DNA of 64,000 nt, taken from the NCBI GenBank assembly GCA_947311845.1, contig CAMZMU010000040.1, positions 58,243,537-58,307,536 of the forward strand, read 5' to 3'. Below are positions 1 to 10,649 of the stretch, piece by piece; the first letter of the stretch is position 1; each line of letters begins with the position of its first letter. The position numbers were made by a program, and so were the translations under genes. The notes beneath the pieces were generated by a model. That model had not been told where the DNA came from and searched no databases. It saw only the letters and a list, made by a program, of their open reading frames with translations. The DNA is from Poa pratensis. Lineage: Eukaryota > Streptophyta > Magnoliopsida > Poales > Poaceae.

Positions 1-1
1 A

Positions 2-752
2 CGAAGTTCTACTGCTGAAGGGACCGCACAAAGTGCATCGGCGCCAAAACCAGCACAAAATCCACAGCCCATGTCTAGGAGATCACGGCGCACACCGCAG
101 TGGGCTAAGTCTCGTAACTCTGATGATAGTCAATCAAGGTATTCTTTGAAGATAGTCTTTCATCTTAACCCCTCCTCGCCACACAATTTTTCCAAGCACA
201 AAAGGCTCTGAGCGGCTTCACACTTTCTTGCTGCTTTCTTACCATCATATATTTGATTGGCAGTGACTCTTCAGTCTTGAGACACGCATCAGGTGACTTC
301 AAGAGGCTAGGCAACCGAATATTTGTCTTCATGGTTGGCGGAGCAACTCGATCTGAAGTATGTCGTTTACTACAAATTGATTTGTTAGCTCTCACTCGTA
401 CTATGCAACTTCTATGTTCTCACCGATCTTATTTTTGGATGGATTAGCTACGGGCGGCGCACAAGCTAACTATGAAGTTGAAGAGAGAAATCGTTTTGGG
501 GTCTTCTAGCATTGATGACCCTCCACGGTTCATTTCGGTAAACATTTTTTTCTTCTGTAGTTTGAAATGTCTCTCCAACCTTTTCATCAAATCATGCTAC
601 TAAATCAAAGAGAGCTATAACATGAGCTATCTTGAGAATGTTAATTCATAGTTTCTGAAAGGTAGAATTAACTATTGATACATGTATTGACATACTGTAC
701 TCACTCGTTGGATCCATTAATGCAGAAGCTGAAGTCACTAGGACCATCATAG
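2..752 (+). CDS. Sec1/KEULE-type SM protein, 3' end (partial)
   Basis: The last four exons of a Sec1/Munc18 (SM) family gene enter from the left edge. Proposed exons are ?-138, 264-357, 448-537 and 726-752; each junction is GT-AG and the reading phases agree. The peptide includes [14 protein letters not shown], then [16 protein letters not shown], which I recognise as the C-terminal part of plant Sec1 proteins of the KEULE type. The preceding segment is basic and serine-rich ([14 protein letters not shown]), as in that family. SM proteins bind syntaxin-type SNAREs and guide vesicle fusion; KEULE does so at the cell plate and plasma membrane. The gene ends in a short exon encoding KLKSLGPSS and a stop. 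Nothing looks broken in the visible part. Family assignment is from memory of the motif; which paralogue it is cannot be told from this fragment. Confidence 0.82.
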
Positions 753-1161
753 AATGATGTTGCTGGATCTCGCAGCCCATTGATAGCGGAGTACATATAA
801 TAGTAGCTTCACAATTTTGTTTTTATTGTTCACTCTATCAAAAATGTGAGCCACGCTGTACGTTGTAAAATGAGCGACATGTATACCATTTTTTTCTGTT
901 CAAATATTGTAGGGCATGTAGAGTGGTTGATAAGACAATCTTACCTTATACATTGCATGTTGTCTAGGAAGACAAAAGGCATATTATACAGCAGGTGTAT
1001 CTTACAGTTATCTCCAATAATTTATGTTTGCATTCTCTAATTATGACATGGTTAAAATTAAACTGAGAAAAATGTTGTATCTCTCTTTCTAAGAGATCAT
1101 CTCCTAGTTAAGTGAAGGCAAACTTTTTTCTTCTTCTTTTAATCTCTTCTCTAACTCTGCA
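753..1161. other. 3' flank between Sec1 gene and F-box pseudogene
   Basis: AT-rich sequence after the Sec1-type stop codon. It presumably carries the 3' UTR and the intergenic gap. I see no second gene and no clear transposon termini. Confidence 0.5.
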
Positions 1162-1741
1162 TCATCCTATACGAGAATATTGCGATAGCATAATTGTATA
1201 TGGCCTTATACCAGTTATTATGCTTGTATTATCTTGCACTGTGCCCCTGACATGTCCGGACCGCCACTGGCTGGTTTGGCCTATGGACAGGAGACTCTCC
1301 TCCAGCAAGCCCACGGTACAGTGGGAGATCGTAGTTTCACCTGAGCTGTTACCCGTGGCTTCTGCCGGTGAGACCAGCATCTCCGGTTCCCCGCCGCCGT
1401 CGAGGTTATACGCCAGCACACCCTCTTCGGTGGCGAACACGATCTTCTTCCGTCCGTTGTCCGTGTGGTAGATCTCAAGAGGAGAGACCCAGTGTAACCG
1501 AAGCAGATCAGCTGTGGGCAAGGTGACTCGTGGCTCCAGGACGCGGTAGAGCTTCTCCCAACGGCCCGCCTCGCGGCACGCCAGCCGCCAGATGCAGTAG
1601 GGGTCGTGGCCGCCGCCGCCGCGCTGGTCCAGTGACGGTCACGGAAGACGCACAGGCATAGACAACCTTCCAGAACCGTCAGCTCGAGGGGAAACGGAAA
1701 GAATATCCTTTGCCGACGGCGGCGTACTCAGCGAACCGAAG

Positions 1742-2119
1742 TGTTAGGTTGATCTCCATACGGTCGAACCCAACGGCTCGATCGATCCCTTGACCGCGCC
1801 CTGATCGGGGGCGCACAACCTCTATCTGGTTGGTGGGCCCCTGTCGCCGTGCTATATAAAGAGGTGGGGGACCGGCAGCACGGGTCATGAGGTTAGCCGC
1901 TGTGCCAGACCCCCCACCGACACCCTACCGATCTAGGGTTAGCGCGAGCCGACGGGAAGTACCACCACCGCCGCCACTGCTACCCACTACCGTCATCGCC
2001 GCCTCCACCATGTCCGGCGTACCGGGGTCGTCTGCTCAAGGAGAAGGTGATCATCCTCCTCCTCCATCTCACAGTTCTACTCGTAAAGATCTATCCTAGT
2101 CGATCCCGTGGATCAAACA
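1742..2119 (+). repeat. 5' LTR of copia element 1
   Basis: The 378-bp LTR runs TG...CA. A TATA box (TATATAAA, 1853-1860) lies in a compact GC-rich promoter region and would start element transcription. It matches the 3' LTR at 6768-7147 almost base for base. Confidence 0.9.
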
Positions 2120-2120
2120 T

Positions 2121-2132
2121 TGGTATCAGAGC
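2121..2132 (+). promoter_or_regulatory. Primer binding site, copia element 1
   Basis: TGGTATCAGAGC directly follows the 5' LTR with one spacer base. It is complementary to the 3' end of plant initiator methionine tRNA, the usual primer for copia reverse transcription. Confidence 0.88.
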
Positions 2133-2150
2133 GGTTAGGATCTTGATCTT

Positions 2151-2990
2151 TTGGTAGAAATTGAAATCAAAAGAAAGCCACCCTCCCGTGGATCCCCGAT
2201 GGCAAAGAAAAAGAAAACTCACCGGCTTGGGCCTAGGGCTCACCGGCAAAGCAGCGCCGCCGTCGTGGCCGTGCCTGCCCCTCTCGATCTCGATGCGCAC
2301 CTTCGGGGGCATCTGGGAAGAAGGGCTCGGGGCAGTGGAGGGGCACGCCTCCGCCACGGCCGAAAGGAAAAGATCCCTTTCGGGGGGCAAAGGCAGCACC
2401 GCCGAACCACAGCATCGTCGCCGGCGCGGTGAGAGCAGCAGGGGCGCCGTCTTCGCTCTGTCGTCGTTCGACCGTAGGGAAGAAGGAGAAAGTAGTGGGG
2501 AACCGGCGAGCTCAGGCTGCCGGAAGGCTGCGGAGCAGCACGGTTGCCATCGGCGCCGTCTCTCCTGCGAGCAAAGAACGGGAAAATGGAAGTGGCTTGC
2601 GCGGCGCGGTGGCGTGCATCGCCGTCTCCGGTGGCCGGCGGCTGGCTGCGGGACACAGACGCGGAGTCGCGGACGCGAGCGAAGCGAAGCGAGGCGGCTC
2701 TGCCTGTTTTGTTCTGGCGAAAGATCCGCGCGACCGTCCGATCGCACGGATGGCTAGGATCGTCCGATCCAAACCCTAGCCAGCTAACGGGCCATGGGCC
2801 GCCGTGGAGAGCTTCGGCGTAGCACGTGCGGCAGATAGCGCGTCCGCTAACAGGCCGTGGGCCGTGTTAGCGTCGCCACGGGCGGCAGAAACGTATTCGC
2901 CGCTCAAACGGGCCGTGGGCCGAGGTTTCCTGTCGCCCCGGGCGACAGATAGTAGAAAGGCCGTGGGCCTGCCGAAAAGAAAAGGACATC
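2151..2990 (+). other. GC-rich non-coding leader of copia element 1
   Basis: A strongly GC-rich block follows the primer site where gag would be expected. Several overlapping open frames exist on both strands, but none has gag, zinc-knuckle or protease motifs, and frames this open are normal at such base composition. Near its end the motif GGGCCGTGGGCC-like recurs several times (about 2791-2967). It may be a captured host fragment or an expanded leader; the sequence alone does not decide. Confidence 0.5.
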
Positions 2991-3249
2991 TTTCTGTTTA
3001 TTTTTTTCACAGAAACATGTTTTAATTGTTTTGTTCAATTTTTTGAGCAAATTTCATCAAAGTTTTGCCTATTCAAAATTATCCAACGAAAGTTTTGTTT
3101 AGGAAACAGAAAAGTAAAAGTAATGCTTCTGAAAAGTATAAAGTTAATGAATTTTTATTCATTTTTCCGCTGCAAATAGTTAAAAGTAATTGCTTAAAAG
3201 CAATAAAATGGTAATTAATTTTTTAAAGATGTGATAAAGTGAATAGTAA

Positions 3250-5560
3250 AGGTAATTATGGTCTGTTATTTTACGACCAACGTTGTTAATAACATAATCA
3301 TGATTTGTTAATCGTTGAACAGTGCAATGTTTGTGAAATACAGATAATATTTTACAGTTTCTGCTGTAAAGTAAAAGGACTCTCCTCTAATTAAATTGGA
3401 ACCAACGGGAAAATTTAATTAGAGAGGAGGAAAAAGAGAAATACTTGTTTAACAGATTAATTATGGTATTGTTATTTTCTGACCAACGTTGATGATAGCA
3501 GTACTATAATTATATGAGTTCTATAGTCAAAGGGCTAGATCTCTGATAATTTTGCATGAAAGTGATCAATTTTCAGAGAAAAGATAAAAGATCAAGAAAT
3601 GCTCTTGAACTATAGAAATATGTATATTTCATGTTTCCGCTGAAATAGAGTTGATGATAATGTCATTTTCCAAACAGAGTTCTTTATTGCAATAGAAATA
3701 TTATCATCATATTGTTTATGAGTTTTATGCATTGATTCTATTTCTGCCCAACGGTGATGTAGAATTAGTGTAGAAAGATGATGTTTCATTCTAATTCTGC
3801 CCAACGGTGATTTAGAATATAGAAGAAAGTTTTAAAGATTTAATGTGCATATCTTTAACCAGACCAACGAAGGGTTATTTTTATGCTCATTATTGTTTAT
3901 TATTATTGAATATTTTCTCAGACAAAGATTCTCATGTTTTCATTCGTGAAAGCAAAAGGATGGGTACTTGTGACCCGAAAGATGACCAAGAAAGGTCATA
4001 AAGTGAGAGAGTATGTTCTCTCTAAAGAATGACTGCAAAAGAAAAAGAATTCTTGGATGTTAATCCAAGAATACAAATAGATCATCGAGAGTCTTGTTTG
4101 ACAAATGTCTTTCATGTACTCTCCATGCAGAAAACAAATAAATCATTCAGAGTTTTGTTTAACGAATTTCTTTCATGTACTCTATATGAAGAAATTTTTT
4201 AAACGAGCAACATGAATGCTTAATTTGACCAACGTTGGATTAAGCATGTGTATAAAAGAGTATTCAGATTTATTTCTGAATTTGATGATTGAATATGCAG
4301 TCTAAAGAGCCAATTGTGGCATCTGTGTCTCTTAATTACCCGCATGACGGGAAAAGACGATAATAATACCCACGTGGTGGGAAAAGTCTGGGAAAATACC
4401 CGCATGGCGGGAGAAAATTTTGACAAAGGACTTATCCTGTATGACAGGAAGAAGATGTGATGACTCATGTGTCATAGTTACAAAGCACTTAATGAGTCAA
4501 AAGAGAATAAAGTTACAAATGAACCTAAAGATAAGAATGTTATGCAAGTGTGACTTGCAGTACCATTGAGAAAGAACTCTTGTGAGTTTTGAAAAGGAAT
4601 GAGGAAAAAGTACTCCCATACTTCATATTGAATAAAGCAGATAATCAAAGTTTCGAAATTGTGGCAAAAAGGTTCTTGCCACATTTCGAGGGGGAGATAG
4701 AGAATGTTACAGAATAAACTCCCCTATACTTCAGATAATGTGATGCATATTATGCATCTAAGTGATCTATGATGAATTGTGATCGTCTGGGGAGTACGAC
4801 GGTCATAATAATGATACCCCTAAAGTAAAGAGATAGATTTATTCTGGATCTTTTACAGCTCCGAAAGGAGACTAAGGACGGTACTCAAAGTGCCATAAAG
4901 AAGACAGATTGACAGGTTAACAGAATAAACCCAAATAAAAAGGATTAAGGATACACCATTTTGGAGAAAATGGAGTAATCTGGGGGAGCATGGTATGAAC
5001 ATACCTAAGGCTCGAATAGATTTTATCTGGGGGAGCTTGTTGCTTTATAATAGAGATGAACAAGCAAACATGGATCTTGTGATTTAGGTCCTTGTAAGAG
5101 CTATTGCCTTTTGGCAATAGAAGACTACAGAATTAATTGCCTCTAGGCAATGACAGAGCAACAACATCCCCATATGAGAAAAACAGATGACTATAAAGTC
5201 TATATCAGAGAAATTTAAATGAAGGTTGATCCCACCTCATTTACAGAGATTATAAGCAGCGCTCAATCGATTTTGACAAGTGTCTACTTGTCTTAATGAT
5301 TAGAGACTATGTGAATCCCGACGATGTTTGGGACTCATAAGTAATTTCCAATGGAGCCAAAACAGTAGGCTATAAAGGGTCTACAACGCCAATGTGACTC
5401 CAAAGGAAATATGTAAAAAGCGATTTTAAATCGAAAGATTTGCGCTAAGAGAATAAACAGATTATAATGAGTGATAATGGCACATAATGATCTGAGTTAC
5501 ATCAGATGAAAGTAAAGAACACAAGGGATCTTACGGACTAGAGCAAGTCTCTAGAATCAG
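3250..5560 (+). other. Hairpin-dense interior of copia element 1
   Basis: AT-rich non-coding sequence with perfect short inverted repeats in close succession. Verified stems include 3351-3357/3364-3370 (7 bp), 3385-3397/3412-3424 (13 bp), 3652-3661/3700-3709 (10 bp), 4050-4058/4063-4071 (9 bp), 4216-4223/4240-4247 (8 bp), 4660-4667/4676-4683 (8 bp), 4742-4748/4752-4758 (7 bp), 4956-4962/4967-4973 (7 bp), 5101-5108/5113-5120 (8 bp) and 5275-5281/5286-5292 (7 bp). Seven of the hairpins in 3.25-4.25 kb carry CCAACG in or next to the loop. No function is known to me; a structured RNA or packaging role is a hypothesis. Confidence 0.65.
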
Positions 5561-6660
5561 AAGTTATTTTGGGTTAAAGAGAATGAGAGGACAATCGCTT
5601 TTCTACAAACTTATAGAATGGGAAATTCATTCCCTAATCCTGTGTATGTGGATGATATCCTACTTGCTAGTGGTGATGTCAATCTACTACCGGCAGAGAA
5701 AAGAAGTTCTTGTCCTCAAAAGAGTATTCTCGGTAGAGTGTCTGTCGTTAAAAGTATCGAGATTTACTAAGAAAAGAAGAAAAGGGGTATTAGAAATATC
5801 GCATGGACATGCTGAGAAGAAGTCTCTAAAGCATGCATGTCGAGAAAATCTACGCCTGTTCTTATTGTCAAGGGTAATGGAATTGAGAACTTTAGTGTTC
5901 CAAGAGATAACTTAGAACAGATCAAATGATATAGTACCATATGCTTCAGCTGTTGGAAACTCAATATTACCCTGACAATTCACGTATCCGGGTTGTTTTG
6001 GCAATGTCCAATCCAGATATAGATCACTGGAATGGAATCAAAGATATCGGCCTCATGCTAAAAGAAACAGAGTGCTCTCAAAAGGTTGTGAGTACAAAGA
6101 TAGATCTATAAATGTGCTCTCAAAAGGTTGTGAGTACAAAGAAAGAATTTGTGAAATGTATAGCGAAATCCACAATTGTCGCTAAATTTCACATTTGGAG
6201 TTTTTGTGTGGAAAAGCTCCAGAGAATGAAAAGATTGACATCAGTGTGATGTAAAGACATGTTATAGCATGATATAAGGCCGAGGGACAGGCAAAATGGT
6301 TAAGGAAACCTGTACCCGGAATTGATAATGGTTGACAACAGCAATAACCATTAAGTAATTCACTCCTAAGACAACGAGTCAAGTGTGGTGCCAAACACAT
6401 TGACACAGAGTTATACGTTGTAAAGGAGAAAGTCCGGAATTATGTTGAAATGCTTGGAGCATAAGAGGAACATATAAAAGAAACACACAAGTGTTCGCAG
6501 ATCTGCTAATTAAAGGCTTACCGCCCAGTGTGTTTTGGAGAACACATAGTCGACATGGGTTTATGGTATAGTCTATATGATTTCCGGACAATAAAGAGGC
6601 CCAAAAGATTAAAGAATCTATTTCAAAACAGAGACGTATATTGTAGCTGTCTGATTCTAT
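5560..6660 (+). pseudogene. Decayed copia RT/RNase H of element 1
   Basis: Short islands of copia pol survive out of frame with one another. YVDDILLASGDVNLL (about 5645-5689) is the reverse transcriptase active-site region. AMSNPDIDHWNGIKDI (about 6000-6045) matches the post-RT segment, and a stretch like TELYVVKEKVRN (about 6400-6440) followed by a PLTKGLPPSVF-like trace matches the RNase H end. Stops and frame changes separate them. The same stretch also contains strong hairpins, for example 6151-6157/6186-6192 with inner 6161-6166/6179-6184, and 6326-6333/6346-6353. It cannot encode a working enzyme. Confidence 0.75.
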
Positions 6661-6756
6661 CGGCAATGAGCTGTGACGATGAAACATGCTCTATGTACTG
6701 ATCCGTGATGAAACGAGTAAAGTATAAAGTATAAAGTTAAAAGTAAAGTTAAGATC

Positions 6757-6767
6757 AAGGGGGAGAA
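6757..6767 (+). promoter_or_regulatory. Polypurine tract, copia element 1
   Basis: A purine-only run (AAGGGGGAGAA) directly abuts the 3' LTR, as expected for the plus-strand primer. Confidence 0.8.
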
Positions 6768-7147
6768 TGTTAGGTTGATCTCCATACGGTCGAGCCCAAC
6801 GGCTCGATCGATCCCTTGACCGCGCCCTGATCGGGGGCGCACAACCTCTATCTGGTTGGTGGGCCCCTGTCGCCGTGCTATATAAAGAGGTGGGGGGACC
6901 GGCAGCACGGGTCATGAGGTTAGCCGCTGTGCCAGACCCCCCACCGACACCCCTACCGATCTAGGGTTAGCGCGAGCCGACGGGAAGTACCACCACCGTC
7001 GCCACTGCTACCCACTACCGTCATCGCCGCCTCCACCATGTCCGGCGTACCGGGGTCGTCTTCTCAGGGAGAAGGTGATCATCCTCCTCCTCCATCTCAC
7101 AGTTCTACTCGTAAAGATCTATCCTAGTCGATCCCGTGGATCAAACA
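6768..7147 (+). repeat. 3' LTR of copia element 1
   Basis: The 380-bp LTR is paired with 1742-2119. The two extra bases fall in a G run and a C run. It is followed by the target duplication CGAAG. Confidence 0.9.
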
Positions 7148-7858
7148 CGAAGGTCTCGTCGCCGACGTCGAATGTGACGATGCTGCTACTGCCATCTCTT
7201 GGCTGGAGGAGAAAGTGCAGGTATCCGTCGCAAAAGACAGCCGCCGGTGCTCGCATGGCGCAGGAGGGAGGCTTCTCAGGGACGGCTCTCCAGTGCGCCG
7301 CCGACGCGCCGAGCGAGAAGACTTGACAGCAGGGGGACGACGAGTCGTAGGGGACGAAGGTGCGCACCACCTTGTGCTCCATGGTGGTTGGGCTGTAGGC
7401 CAGGCCGTAGGTCACGCTGCGCCGCTTGTACACCACGCTAGCTGGGAGACGGAGGAGCTCGTCTTCCTCGCTATCAGGGAGACGCAGGAGCTCGCCGGTG
7501 CTCGGGTTGAAGACGTAGTGGCCGCCGCGAGGCGGGTGACGGAGCAGGACCAGGCCGTGGCAGGGCTTGGTTAGGACCTGGACTGCCCAGGTGCCGTTCG
7601 ACGGCGCGTCTAGGTGCGCCGTCGTGAAGAAGAGTTTGGGCGTGGAGTTGGCCTGGTGGAGGTGGAGGTCGACGAAGGGCGCCGACGAGAGCGTGGCGGC
7701 CCACGGGCGCGACAGGCAGCGGAGGCGGCCGACCGGCTTGGCCGGCAGCCGGGAGAAGATCTCCACGAGCATCTCCTCGGGCAGCGTCGTGTGGAGGCGC
7801 CATGGGTGGTGTTCTTACTCCGCTTGGTCCCCGTCGTTGTTGCCGGTGTCTGCAGCAT

Positions 7859-9382
7859 GTCGTCTCTCTCGCGTTTTGATTTCCCCACTATATATGGATA
7901 CGGACAATTGATTAGCTTGCGTCGTGAGCCTTGAGTCTGACCGCAAATATAAGCTGCGATCACGCGGCTGGTACTAGAACGAACGGGTTGTTGGTCGAAT
8001 CGGATACCGAGTTCACCATAGATCGTTGGGGACGACTGGGAGGGGAGGGCTGCTTCCCGCGGAGGGCGAGGAGCGCGCTGCCTGCTTGCCACGTGGTGGC
8101 TAGAGCCGGGCGCAGGAATTTCTCTCGGCGTTTTTTCTCTTTTTTTGGGATTTTTTTGACATGTTTTTTTTGGAATGTCTAATTCTAGAGAATCGATTAG
8201 AGCCCCCGGACCCGATAAGCCCCCGGTCCAATAGGATTTTTTGGATACCAAAATGGTTCTAGTCGCATCGATCCGGACAATGCGAAAAACTATTCGACAA
8301 CCTCAGGTGCCGGACACGCCATTTTCGACAACTAAGTCTCGCCTGTCATCGACACAACTGACCGGTCAACTTTGTTTAATGGCGCTCACCGCCTCCACGG
8401 TTCTCTAGGCGGGTGCTCAGTGACGGAGCTAGAGAACAAATGAGAGGGGTGCGTGAAGCTGCAAAAATACAATATTTTTAGGGGTAGCACACAGGTGGTG
8501 ACAAAGAGCAATTTCACAAACAAAATGGTTTTTACCTGGGTCCTGTGTGGTGCACAGGATCGGCTACTGCAGGTGCTGCTACTTCGCCACGGTTAACGAC
8601 ACCACCAGCCTACTCATCCACCAACATGTTTATCTACGCCAGCCGTCGCGCTTCGTCAGCCATTCAGTCCTCCCACACCTCTCCACGTCGGCCACCATAG
8701 ACGCTATGGCTTACAACGATGAGGCCAGTTGCTCAGGGTCGAACTGGCGGAGCCTTACCGTTGCTCAAGGTTAGAGTTAATTTGAATTTCGTTGAAATCT
8801 GGTGTAAAATATCAAAAAATTGAAGGAATTTGTTTATATTTGTGTGGACCAATTTGTTTTGAAAAGTTTTGTAGCGTCGTTGGAAGTTGGAACCTCGAGG
8901 TGAACTAATTGTTTTTTTAAGAACCTGCCACTTGTTCTCGCAGGAAACGGAACGGATGAAATGAAGAGGCCCACGAGCTAATTAAGAGCCCAAAGAGCCG
9001 AAGAAGTGTACAAGGCGGCCTAGCCCATTCTCAGTCAATACCCAGCTGTTTGGCCGGTAGTCGGTACGCACGGCGGTGCTTTCCTACGGCGGCGGCGGCG
9101 GCGAACCGGCGATGGATCCAAGGAAGGCGACGGCGTAAGGTCAGTAAGGCAAGGACATTTTTTCTCAACCAGACACCCACCGGTCCTCTATTTCATTCTG
9201 TCGTTCGCGCTGTGTTCGATCAGCGCCACGCCCATCAAATCCTCATCGAGGCATCGACCTGTGCTTCTGGATTAGTTGAATCGCATGTGAAGTTCTCCGC
9301 TCTCGTAGTAGCGAGCGATTGCGGGGTCTGCATCCTCACGGGTGACCGATGCACGGTAGTTACTTTCGTCCAGCCATCTTCC
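7859..9382. other. Intergenic region upstream of the F-box pseudogene
   Basis: No gene recognised. It holds the presumed promoter side of the F-box pseudogene, a T-rich stretch near 8.13-8.18 kb, and short open frames without family motifs. A transposon remnant is possible but no termini are clear. Confidence 0.4.
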
Positions 9383-10640
9383 TTTTTTTGAAACAAGGCA
9401 AAAGCTTTGCCTTTTATATTGATAAAGTAGAAGCAAACAAGTAGGACGAGGCCTAAAAAAGGAAAAAAGTACAACTCGGTCCACACCGGCCCCGAGGCCG
9501 CGCCCCCACACGGGTCAACGGCCAAGTTGCCCAAGCAACCATGTCCGACACCAAAACCCTTCAACGCAACGGTGGAGGGGGAGAATCCGGAGCCGCCGCT
9601 CCGACATCCACGCCGGCTCCAAAGCCGCGCTCCACACGGGTCGACGACCAAGACGCCCAAGCGACACAAGTCGACACCACCCGACCTCGACGCAACACGG
9701 CGGAGGTGACCTCGACGCTTCACAGCGGAGGCGAAGCATCCGGAGCCGCCGCTCCGACATCCACGCCAGCCCCAAGGCTGCGCTCCATACGAGCCGACGA
9801 CCAAGACGTCCCAACGACCAGAGTCGACGCTCCGTCACCTCAACGCAGCACGGCGGAGGCGAAATCCGGAGCCGCCGCTCCGGCATCCACGCCGGCCCCA
9901 GGGCCACGCACCCCCTAGCCGAAGATGAAACTCGCCGCCGCCAACCGCCATCTCTTCACAGGTCCCCGCTGGCCGGTGGAACATCCAAGGCGAGGCCCCA
10001 AGAGGCAAGCGACGCAGAAGCGCCGCCCTCGCCCAATCCCGCGAGGGATCTAGGGTTTCCCCCGGAGAACCCGGCGTGGAGAAGCGACAACACCACCTCG
10101 ACGACGCCTTCAAGAAGGACGCGACGCCCGAGGGCGTCACCGTCGTCGGCCCCGGCCGGCTGCCCGGGCAAGGCTTTCGCCCGGCGATGTGTCGCGACCC
10201 CGAAGACCGCCCGTCGGGACCGGCCAGACCACCATCTCCACGTGCCGCAACCACCGCATCACCTCAAGACCCGGCAAGCGGCATGCCGACCACGGCCAAG
10301 CCGCAGCCGCATATCCGGGGCCGCCGCCCCGGCTTCCTCCTCCCCGACGACGCCCCAGCCGCAACAAGGGGCACCCCTCCACCACCGCAGCAGCCGCGCC
10401 CAGCGCCGACGCCGCCTGCACATCAACCCGGCCGCAGCAGCCTCCTCCAGCGCCAGCCCGTGCGACCCAGATGGGGCCCGCACGGGCCCATCTCCTGGCG
10501 CCGTCGTCGCCCGCGCCTCCTGGCGACGCCCATGCGCCGCACCACGCGCCCAACTCTCATGGCGCCGCCGCCGCAGACCGCAACGCGCCCCGACCGAGCA
10601 CCAACGCCCGCGCCGCCGCGCCGCCGGCGTCCTTAAACCG
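9383..10640 (-). mobile_element. GC-rich retroposon with LINE-like 3' tail
   Basis: On the minus strand the element ends in a tail reading AAGGCAAAGCTTTTGCC, then TTGTTTC and an A run (plus-strand T run at 9383-9389), a non-LTR style 3' end. The body is very GC-rich and includes an internal minisatellite. Open frames on both strands are low-complexity (proline, alanine, arginine) and show no reverse transcriptase. The 5' limit is placed where GC content drops near 10640. I found no target-site duplication. It resembles the three dated retroposons at 46.5-55.4 kb in style but was not shown to be the same family. Confidence 0.45.
9481..9916. repeat. About 126-bp GC-rich tandem repeat, ~3.5 copies
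   Basis: The marker ATCCGGAGCCGCCGCTCC starts at 9585, 9738 and 9864. A partial first copy aligns from 9481. Spacing is about 126 bp, with one copy longer by about 27 bp. Confidence 0.75.
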
Positions 10641-10649
10641 CAACTGAAG

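Larger units (their letters stand above)
1742..7147 (+). mobile_element. Ty1/copia LTR retrotransposon, non-autonomous
   Basis: A complete 5406-bp element. LTRs of 378 and 380 bp start TGTTAGG and end AAACA. The flanks carry a perfect 5-bp target duplication CGAAG (1737-1741 and 7148-7152). A primer site matching initiator Met tRNA (TGGTATCAGAGC) begins 2 bp after the 5' LTR, and a purine tract precedes the 3' LTR. By eye the LTRs differ by four substitutions and two 1-bp indels, so the insertion is recent. The interior lacks any gag-pol frame: 2.16-2.96 kb is GC-rich with no recognised protein, and 3.0-6.77 kb is AT-rich with only decayed pol traces near its 3' end. It therefore probably moved using proteins supplied by another copia element. 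Confidence 0.9.
1162..7858 (-). pseudogene. F-box protein pseudogene split by a copia element
   Basis: Read on the minus strand, the 5' half lies at about 7858-7148 and the 3' half at 1741-1162, with a copia element between them. The 5' half encodes an F-box start (TLPEEMLVEIFSRLPAKPV) followed by an F-box-associated domain (HGLVLLRHP, YVFNPSTGELLRLP, VTYGLAYSPTT). The 3' half continues that domain (DPYCIWRLACREAGRWEKLY, then VFATEEGVLAYNLDGGGEPE). F-box proteins are substrate adaptors of SCF ubiquitin ligases. The gene is dead on several counts: the 5.4-kb insertion, a phase break upstream of the F-box near 7.80-7.86 kb, and at least one frame change near 1.60-1.69 kb, partly in a GCG run. 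The 3' end is placed at the first in-frame stop and may be read-through beyond the original one. Confidence 0.8.

Noticed and set aside
2091..2779. Several overlapping long open frames on both strands
   Set aside because: All arise in one GC-rich block of a retroelement, show no family motif, and six frames are open together, which is expected from composition.
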